Assembly (NCBI GenBank): GCA_016763995.1
Contig: JAESST010000020.1
Location: 1-34,631 of the forward strand
Source: Flavobacteriales bacterium
GTDB taxonomy: Bacteria > Bacteroidota > Bacteroidia > Flavobacteriales_E > Vicingaceae
Length of the DNA: 34,631 bases
Direction: 5' to 3'
Shown here: positions 27,690 to 34,631 of the stretch, one piece after another
Numbering within the stretch: the stretch's first letter is position 1
Layout of the letters: every line of letters begins with the position of its first letter
Program-made: the position numbers and the translations under genes
The notes under the pieces: model-generated
The model's database searches: none
The model's input: the letters and a program-made list of their open reading frames with translations, nothing else
What the model was told of the DNA's origin: nothing

Positions 27690-27833
27690 TAAATTTCAAT
27701 GAGATATCTTAATTTCTACTTAACTTAGTTCATAAATAGATATAAAAACATTTATCTTCGACATAAAAAGTAATTGAACTGTTATGATTCTGTGATACTT
27801 TTTACGTTTCCTTTGTATAGAATTAGAATAAAT

Positions 27834-28529
27834 ATGAAAAAAGTACTCATTGTAGAAGATGATCTTGAGATCATAGACCTTCTCGAAATACATTTAACAG
27901 ACCTTTCTTGTGAAGTATTAAAAGCTTTTGATGGGAAAACAGGCTTAGAGAAAGCGCTTTCAGAAAATCCTGACTTGGTTATACTAGACATTAGTCTCCC
28001 TGAAATGGATGGAATTGAGGTGTGCAGACAGTTAAGAACAAAATCTGCTGTGCCTATTATGATGTTAACGGCAAAATCAGAAGAAATAGACCGAGTGTTG
28101 GGTTTAGAAATGGGCGCCGATGATTATATAACAAAACCTTTTAGTGTAAGAGAGTTTATTGCAAGGGTGAAAGCTGTTTTTAGAAGAACAAAAATGACGG
28201 CTGAGCGGTCAGAAGTTCAACAAGGGACAATATTAGAGTATGAGAGCCTTACGGTTGATATAGAAAAGAGAAAAGTAATTGTACGAGGTCAGAAGGTAGA
28301 ACTTTCCCCCAAAGAATTTGAACTATTGGTATTAATGGCTTCTCATCCAGGAAAAAGCTATAGTCGAGCAGATTTGCTAAAGTTGGTATGGGGTTATGAT
28401 TTTGATGGCTACGAACATACCGTTAACTCTCACATTAACAGACTAAGGGCAAAGATAGAGGCGGACATGAACAAACCACAGTACATTATGACAACTTGGG
28501 GCGTAGGTTATAAATTCAATGAAGAATAG
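27834..28529 (+). CDS. OmpR/PhoB-family response regulator
   Basis: MKKVLIVEDDLEIIDLLEIHL, LVILDISLPEMDGIEVCRQLR, MLTAKSEEIDRVLGLEMGADDYITKPFSVREFIARVKAVFRR; winged helix C-terminus (LSPKEFELLVLMASHPGKSYSRADLLKLVWGYDF). ATG 27834 preferred to track start 27774. Confidence 0.95.
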   Translation: MKKVLIVEDDLEIIDLLEIHLTDLSCEVLKAFDGKTGLEKALSENPDLVILDISLPEMDGIEVCRQLRTKSAVPIMMLTAKSEEIDRVLGLEMGADDYITKPFSVREFIARVKAVFRRTKMTAERSEVQQGTILEYESLTVDIEKRKVIVRGQKVELSPKEFELLVLMASHPGKSYSRADLLKLVWGYDFDGYEHTVNSHINRLRAKIEADMNKPQYIMTTWGVGYKFNEE

Positions 28530-30024
28530 TATGGCAAAGAATAAAACAATCACCAACCAGCTTTTGCTAAAGCTAAGTGTTAGCTTTTTTATTTTGGTAA
28601 TACTAATGGGAGCTTCTTATGTGGCAACAACAGTGTTTTTTACAGAGAGGCATTATAAAGAAACATCACAAAAGCTAAATGCCTCTTTGGCGCAAGATCT
28701 AATCAATGAGAAATTTCAAAACTCATCTCCATTCCTAGAAGATGGAAGTATTAATAAACCACTTTTTGGTGACTTAATGCACGATATGATGGCCGTAAAT
28801 AGGAGTATAGAAGTATACTTATTAAGTGATTTAGGAGAAGTGTTATACTCTGTTGTTTTAGATCACTCCAACCCTAATGAGCCTACAAAAAAGGTAGATT
28901 TAGCACCTATTAATGAATTTTTGGAAGCAAAAGGGAATAAATTTGTTTGTGGAGATGATCCACGAAACCCTGATGCACCGAATATCTTTTCTGTAGCGCC
29001 ATTTGAAATAGATGGAAAATCTGGCTATGTCTATATTATTTTAGCAGGAGAAGAGTTGGCAGCAGTTACAGATGCATTATTTAGTTCCTATTTCATGCAA
29101 TTAGGTTTAGGTGCAGCAACTTTAACCACTATTTTTGCATTGCTGATCGGATTGTTGAGTATTTGGTTTTTAACCAAGAACTTGAGAAACATTATTCAAA
29201 CGGTGAAACGATTTGAAGAGGGGGATTTATCCATTAGAATTAAAAACCCTGAAGAGTCTGATTTATCGATTCTAGCTACCAATTTTAATACTATGGCAGA
29301 CACCATTGTTGCGAATATGGATGAGATTAAGTCTGTTGATAGTTTAAGGAGAGAGTTAATAGCGAATGTTTCTCATGACTTAAGAACACCATTAGCAGTT
29401 CTAAAAGGTTATGCGGAAACACTTCAAATGAAAGAAGGAAGCTTGAGCGATGAAGAGCGCAAAAAATACTTGGAAATTATTCATAGTAACTCAGATAAAC
29501 TCTCAAACTTAGTAGCACAATTATTTGAATACAGTAAGTTAGAAGCAGAACAGGTAAAGCCAAATAAAGAACCCTTCTCGTTAACAGATTTGGCGCAAGA
29601 CTTAGTGGCAAATTATCAAGTTTTAGGGGAGAAGAAAGGGGTTAATTTGAGTTTGAAAGTAACGAATGATGTTCCTTTAGTTTTTGCAGACATCAGTTTG
29701 GTTGAAAGAGCTCTTCAGAATTTAATGGATAATGCATTAAAATTTACACCTAAAGGTGGAATGGTTACACTAAACCTAGAGTCTAGCAACAACGATGTAA
29801 AAATCACCGTTAGTGATACTGGCCCTGGGATTAAGGAAAGTGAGCAGGTTCAGTTGTTTGAACGTTATAGACAATCTAAAAGAACAAACAATAAAGAAGG
29901 TGTAGGCCTAGGTTTAGCCATTGTAAAGAAGATTATGGAATTACATAATACAACGATTCAAATTGTTAGCAAACCAAATGAAGGAAGTTCCTTTCAGTTC
30001 TGGCTACCGAGTTACGCCGGGTAA
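28519..30024 (+). CDS. Sensor histidine kinase (HAMP, HisKA, HATPase_c)
   Basis: Two TM segments, HAMP, LIANVSHDLRTPLAVLKGYAETL H-box, NLMDNALKFTPKGG, DTGPGIKESEQVQLFERY, GVGLGLAIVKKIMELH. Second ATG at 28531 is 1 nt past the RR stop. Confidence 0.95.
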   Translation: MKNSMAKNKTITNQLLLKLSVSFFILVILMGASYVATTVFFTERHYKETSQKLNASLAQDLINEKFQNSSPFLEDGSINKPLFGDLMHDMMAVNRSIEVYLLSDLGEVLYSVVLDHSNPNEPTKKVDLAPINEFLEAKGNKFVCGDDPRNPDAPNIFSVAPFEIDGKSGYVYIILAGEELAAVTDALFSSYFMQLGLGAATLTTIFALLIGLLSIWFLTKNLRNIIQTVKRFEEGDLSIRIKNPEESDLSILATNFNTMADTIVANMDEIKSVDSLRRELIANVSHDLRTPLAVLKGYAETLQMKEGSLSDEERKKYLEIIHSNSDKLSNLVAQLFEYSKLEAEQVKPNKEPFSLTDLAQDLVANYQVLGEKKGVNLSLKVTNDVPLVFADISLVERALQNLMDNALKFTPKGGMVTLNLESSNNDVKITVSDTGPGIKESEQVQLFERYRQSKRTNNKEGVGLGLAIVKKIMELHNTTIQIVSKPNEGSSFQFWLPSYAG

Positions 30025-30027
30025 ATA

Positions 30028-30591
30028 CTACTCTTTTGTAAATTCGTCGGTAAAATGCTGTCTGCGTTTATCTTGAGCAAACTTTTCTTGGTTAAAGTCA
30101 GCAGATTTTCCTTTTGGAATAGAAAGAGAAATCCACTCCTTTCCTTGAAGCATTTTTCCTATAAAAACAATTTGCCCAATGTGATAAGCATAATGTGCTA
30201 ATTGTCGATTAATTGCTTCTACAACCGTGTGCCCTTGATTTCTAATAAAGATCTCTTTCGATAGGTCTTCTTCGGTAAGAGAGTTAATCGCATGAAACAA
30301 ACAAGCCCAACCTTCTTCCCACTTATCTTGTAGTTCCTGTTTAGAAGAAATATCACTTGCAAACTCAGCCTCTCTATCTCTCCATGTTTTTTCACCATCG
30401 GAAGTTAAGAAGTCGGTCCATCTAGAGAGCATATTTCCCCAAAGGTGTTTTACGATAATGGCAATACTGTTACTGTCGGAGTTGAATTGCCAAAGCAACT
30501 GCTCTTCCGTTAACTGTTCAAATGTTTTATCCCCTAACATTTTGTAATAATACCATTGCTTCCGAATTCCTTCTAGAGAATTTAAATTCAT
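30028..30591 (-). CDS. DUF1572 / DinB-like protein
   Basis: SNSIAIIVKHLWGNMLSRWTDFLTSDGEKTWRDREAEF, QLAHYAYHIGQIVFIGKMLQGKEWISLSIPKGKSADFN. Confidence 0.88.
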   Translation of the reverse strand: MNLNSLEGIRKQWYYYKMLGDKTFEQLTEEQLLWQFNSDSNSIAIIVKHLWGNMLSRWTDFLTSDGEKTWRDREAEFASDISSKQELQDKWEEGWACLFHAINSLTEEDLSKEIFIRNQGHTVVEAINRQLAHYAYHIGQIVFIGKMLQGKEWISLSIPKGKSADFNQEKFAQDKRRQHFTDEFTKE

Positions 30592-31892
30592 TGTCTTATT
30601 TCTATTACTTTCTTTTTTAGCTCATCCAAAACTAAACTATCTGCGTTGCTTAACATTGGTTGAATGGGCCCTAATAAATTTGGCTGCTCAAGAGGATTTG
30701 CGCTTAAATCGAATAAGGCTTCAGTGCCATCTTGAAAACGGATGTATTTATGAGTGGAATTTCTAATGGTATAATCAGATGTTGTCGCGGTATAACCTAT
30801 TTCAGAATAGGCATAATCTCTGAAAGGGCCAGTATTGCTGAGTAAGTGGCTAAAATTTTTACTGTCGTTAATACTTGAAACACTCGTTCCTGTAAGTGTA
30901 GAAATAGTAGCAAAAAGATCAGTAGAATTAATCAACGCATCTTCTGCCTCATTTTTCCTTGTAATTCCTTTTCCAGCAATTATCATAGGAACGTTAATTC
31001 CGCCTTGATAAACCTTCCCTTTGACTCTATTGCTATTGTATTCCTGAGCTACTTGACCCGTTGTTCCATTATCCCCAATAAATATGATGATGGTGTTGTC
31101 TCTTTCTTCCTGACTTAATGAGTTGATAAGTCTACCCATTTCACTATCCATAGCTTCGCACATCGCCATGAAATAAGGAAGAGGAGTTGCAGCAATACTT
31201 GCAGCATCGCTTGGCAGCGCTCCTTGGCTGTGCAAACTATCTGGAGGTAGATGGAATGGAGTGTGAGGAGCATTGTAAGCTAACCATAGAAACCAAGGTT
31301 TGCTCTGCTGCGCCGTCCAATCGATTGCTAAATCTGTAAACTTAGTGGTCGTGTATTCTAAACTTGTGCTAGATTGTCCGTTTTCAGTAAAAGTCCAATT
31401 GGTATAAGACTGAACAGCTCCGGTTAGTAATCCAGCATAATAATCTAAGCCAAAATTAAGTGGATGATTGGCATCGCTAGACAAGTGCCACTTACCAATA
31501 ACAGCTTTTGCATAGTCAGAACCAATGTATTGTTGCAACGAGGACTCTGAGGTTGAAAGTTCATCTCCAACTTTTGTCACATTGGTACGAACACCGTACT
31601 TTCCTGTCAAAATAGTAGATCTAGTAGGAGTACAAGTTGGGTTTGCCCACACATTGTTAAACCGGATTCCTGAATTAATCATGGATTGAAGCACAGGCAT
31701 ATTTGGTTTAACACTTCCTAAACTATAGCCTGGACAAGCATCTAAACCAAAATCATCTGCGATGATTAGTAATACATTTGGAGATTCAGCTAAGCTACTA
31801 AGGATCTCTTGTTGATTCCCAATGTCGTCATTTTTACAGGCGTAAAAACAGATAAAAAGTAGAGCAAGTAGAGATATTTTATTTCTTCTCAT
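30588..31892 (-). CDS. Sulfatase-family lipoprotein (arylsulfatase-like)
   Basis: Lipobox-like FYAC; NVLLIIADDFGLDACPGYSLG, formylglycine motif CTPTRSTILTGKYG, VIGKWHL, FIGDNG. Confidence 0.93.
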   Translation of the reverse strand: MRRNKISLLALLFICFYACKNDDIGNQQEILSSLAESPNVLLIIADDFGLDACPGYSLGSVKPNMPVLQSMINSGIRFNNVWANPTCTPTRSTILTGKYGVRTNVTKVGDELSTSESSLQQYIGSDYAKAVIGKWHLSSDANHPLNFGLDYYAGLLTGAVQSYTNWTFTENGQSSTSLEYTTTKFTDLAIDWTAQQSKPWFLWLAYNAPHTPFHLPPDSLHSQGALPSDAASIAATPLPYFMAMCEAMDSEMGRLINSLSQEERDNTIIIFIGDNGTTGQVAQEYNSNRVKGKVYQGGINVPMIIAGKGITRKNEAEDALINSTDLFATISTLTGTSVSSINDSKNFSHLLSNTGPFRDYAYSEIGYTATTSDYTIRNSTHKYIRFQDGTEALFDLSANPLEQPNLLGPIQPMLSNADSLVLDELKKKVIEIRQ

Positions 31893-31977
31893 GGAGTTAT
31901 ACAGTCGTTTTTATTTGAAGTTCATTTTCTAAAAATAATAGCTCTAAGTTAACGTTCTTATTCGTTATGCAACTTAA

Positions 31978-33141
31978 TCAGTCCTTTATGAATTTATAAG
32001 AACTGATATTATTAAAAATCAGAATGTATAACCCTTTATTCAAGGAACTAAAATTGAAAGAATGGGGTAAAGAAATGTTAGTTTGTTCCATGATCTTTCG
32101 TCCAGTAATATCCACTACCATTAAAGTCTCAATTCGTTTTATTTCACCCTTATGTTGAATAGTCAAATTATTGCTAACAGGATTAGGAAATAAGTGCAAT
32201 GAATATGTTTTTGTATAGAATTTATTAAGTGAGGGGCAATAATTTCTTTAATGGCGAAAAACTCATAATTGTTAATTCTACTGTGAAATAAATTGTTCGA
32301 AGAAGAGAGAGAGCCATAAGTTGTATAGCCTAACCCATTACTAATTTTTAAGAGGGAACTTCCACTTTCTCCGGGGATACCATTTAGTGTTGTAAATTCC
32401 TATATTTAATTGATTTGCTAGATCTGCGATGCCATAATTATAATAAATAGTATCTCCATTATACGAATTAGTATCTATTCTTGTCAAAGTGATTGAAGGA
32501 TAACTGAACTTAAAAAAAGTACCGTTTAGGATACTACTATCTACCTTGTCAAATCCAATTCCAACCCAGCCAGTTTTTAAACCAATGGAGTCATTTAATT
32601 CTAAAACAGCAATGTCTTCTCCGCCAAAATTCCAATCATCAAAGTAATAGATATGATTTACATAACTACAATTAAATCTGGTGTTAAAATTGCCATTATC
32701 ATAAACTGGGCAAGCTAAAATAGAATCATTGTTAATACTATCAGTTACAAAATTTAGAAAACAATGAGCTGCAGTTAGAACATGTTTCTTGCTGATCATG
32801 ATTCCAGAACAATTGTCTGCAAGTGTATCATCGTCTTCATTAAATAATTTGATTGCTGTTCTTATAGGGTACTTATTGAGGTCAAAGTCTAAAGAAGCTT
32901 TTCTCTTTCTTGTAAAAAGTGTATTCTGAAAAATGTTTTGAGTAGGAGCAGTTTGTGGCAGAATTTCAATTAAAGTATCTATCCCAAAATTGAAATTAGT
33001 CTTACCTTGAATTAGACTAGTGTCAAAACTTACAAGCGATAATGTATCATAAATACCCGTGCTAACTGTATATTTTACAAGCGGTTTGTTTTGTCCTAGT
33101 AAGTAAAATAGGCATAAGAAAAAAGAAAATAGTTTTTTCAT
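31978..33141 (-). pseudogene. Trypsin-like serine protease with T9SS type A sorting domain, disrupted by two apparent frameshifts
   Basis: Frame A (33141..32341): signal peptide, LTAAHC, EDIAVLEL. Frame B: FTTLNGIPGESGSSLLKISNGLGYTTYGSLSSSNNLFHSRINNYEFFAIKEIIAP (catalytic Ser motif). Frame C: LNKFYTKTYSLHLFPNPVSNNLTIQHKGEIKRIETLMVVDITGRKI...GLYILIF (T9SS sorting domain, ORF 31978..32199). Confidence 0.85.
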
Positions 33142-33248
33142 GGAGCATGAACCCCTATTTTCTTCTTTTAGTACAATTTGATTGAAAATAATAATTGAAT
33201 TTGTAGTAAATCAATTTACCGTAAATTCAATTACTCCTCGCAATAAGT

Positions 33249-34028
33249 TTATAAACTTCCTGTTCTTCCACCATCCACAGGCACATTAATTCCATTGATG
33301 TATGAAGCAGCTGGAGAGGCTAAAAATGCTGCTGCTGCAGCGACTTCATGTGGTTCAGCAACTCTTTTCATCGGGACAGCATTCTCAAACTGCTGCTCAA
33401 TTTCTTGGATGCTCTTACCTGTTTTACCGGCTTTATTTTCAATAATAGAGCTTAAACGTTCTGTAGCAGTAGCTCCCGGCAAAACATTATTCACCGTAAT
33501 CCCATGAACACCTAATTCGTTTGCCATTGTTTTTGCCCAATTACCAACTGCTCCCCTTACTGTATTTGAAACCCCCAGACCATTCAGTGGAATTTTTACA
33601 GAAGTAGAAATAACGTTGATGATTCTTCCATAACCAGAATCTATCATGTCTTGTTTTACTCCTTGAACCAAGGTATGATTACACAACAAGTGCATGGAAA
33701 AAGCTGATATGAATTCTTCTATTTTTGCCTCTGCGATCGGACCTCCTGGAGGGCCTCCAGTATTGTTAATGAGAATATGAATTGGATCTGAAATAGCTTC
33801 AACAGCCTTCTTGACATTTTCTACATTGGAAAAATCTGCAAGAGCATAGGAGTGTTTTTGGCCTTTAGAATTATCCATTTCTGCAACAACAGCTTTCAGT
33901 TTTTCTTCATTCCTTGCCATCAATATCAGATTGGCTCCCATTTCAGCTAATTCTTTTGCAATTGCTTTTCCGATGCCTGCTGTGCTTCCACAGACTAAAG
34001 CATTCTTTCCAGTTAAATCTAAATTCAT
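33249..34028 (-). CDS. SDR family oxidoreductase
   Basis: LVCGSTAGIGKAIAKELAEMGANL, ILINNTGGPPGG, GRIINVISTSVKIPLNGLGVSNTVRGAVGNWAKTMANELGVHGITVNNVLPG, YINGINVPVDGGRTGS. Confidence 0.92.
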   Translation of the reverse strand: MNLDLTGKNALVCGSTAGIGKAIAKELAEMGANLILMARNEEKLKAVVAEMDNSKGQKHSYALADFSNVENVKKAVEAISDPIHILINNTGGPPGGPIAEAKIEEFISAFSMHLLCNHTLVQGVKQDMIDSGYGRIINVISTSVKIPLNGLGVSNTVRGAVGNWAKTMANELGVHGITVNNVLPGATATERLSSIIENKAGKTGKSIQEIEQQFENAVPMKRVAEPHEVAAAAAFLASPAASYINGINVPVDGGRTGSL

Positions 34029-34182
34029 TCCGTTATTTTTTTGAAAATCGAAGTTAGTTAAAATGACACTCTATCTTAGAATTTATTAGGTTGAATTCAA
34101 GCGTTTCGAAATTTATAGCTTTCCGAATTCATATTTTTTATATTTCTTACTAACTTGGGCAGATTCATTAAACTCAAATAAC

Positions 34183-34631
34183 ATGGCAATCAGAAGACCT
34201 TTTAACTTTCAGCAATGGATTGAAGACCATAGACATTTACTAAAACCTCCAATTGGAAATAAAGTAGTGTTTGAAGATGCTGATTTTATTGTAATGGTTG
34301 TGGGTGGCCCAAATGCGAGGAAAGATTATCACTACAACGAAGGAGAAGAGTTTTTCTATCAATTAGAAGGAGAGATAACTGTGAAGATTCAAGAAGATGG
34401 TAAGGCGGTTGAAATTCCATTGAAAGCAGGAGATATTTATTTGCATCCGCCAAAAGTTCCACATTCTCCAATTCGTCAGGCCAATTCAATTGGTTTAGTA
34501 ATTGAGCAGAAAAGAAAAGAAGGAGAGAAAGACGGGCTGATGTGGTTTTGCGACAATTGCAACAGTAAATTATACGATGAATACTTTGTACTGGGCAGTA
34601 TAGAAAAGGACTTTTTACCAGTATTTAAAAA
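34183..34631 (+). CDS. 3-hydroxyanthranilate 3,4-dioxygenase (partial, runs off right edge)
   Basis: Translation from ATG 34183: [135 protein letters not shown]; cupin metal ligands and C-terminal CxxC. Absent from ORF track because truncated. Confidence 0.92.
   Translation, partial: MAIRRPFNFQQWIEDHRHLLKPPIGNKVVFEDADFIVMVVGGPNARKDYHYNEGEEFFYQLEGEITVKIQEDGKAVEIPLKAGDIYLHPPKVPHSPIRQANSIGLVIEQKRKEGEKDGLMWFCDNCNSKLYDEYFVLGSIEKDFLPVFK

Noticed and set aside
34286-34489. Minus-strand 67-aa ORF 34286..34489
   Set aside because: Antisense to the 3-hydroxyanthranilate dioxygenase gene.
1-34631. CRISPR array, tRNA, rRNA, IS element or prophage genes
   Set aside because: No regularly spaced repeats, cloverleaf-like sequence, transposase, integrase or phage structural proteins recognised in the window.

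Overview
Chromosomal window from a Bacteroidota bacterium, inferred from T9SS sorting signal, TAnnTTTG-type promoters and Bacteroidota-typical families. The left 14.5 kb is a minus-strand operon of giant secreted SpvB/RHS-type proteins: a 2105-aa protein, then a DUF6443/RHS-core protein with a ~223-aa variable C-terminal tip. The second protein is split 585/2019 aa by one in-frame TAA. A further ORF, missing from the supplied track, overlaps its 3' end and runs off the left edge. An ECF sigma factor plus a membrane TPR putative anti-sigma gene diverge from this operon. The rest is mostly core or accessory metabolism and envelope genes: pabA/trpG, ALDH7, PD40-OmpA, TfoX-N and DUF1801 proteins, a Trx-ApbE-DUF4266-DUF3570 operon, SDR plus TetR with clear palindromic operators, a duplicated RskA-like lipoprotein divergent from a two-component system, DUF1572, a sulfatase, a T9SS-type trypsin-like protease broken by two apparent frameshifts, an SDR, and a partial 3-hydroxyanthranilate dioxygenase at the right edge. 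The points most worth following up are the interrupted RHS gene with its overlapping downstream ORF, the sigma/anti-sigma pair beside the RHS operon, the ApbE-DUF4266-DUF3570-Trx cassette, the frameshifted protease, and the SDR/TetR regulatory region. All family calls come from reading the sequence; no database search was run.
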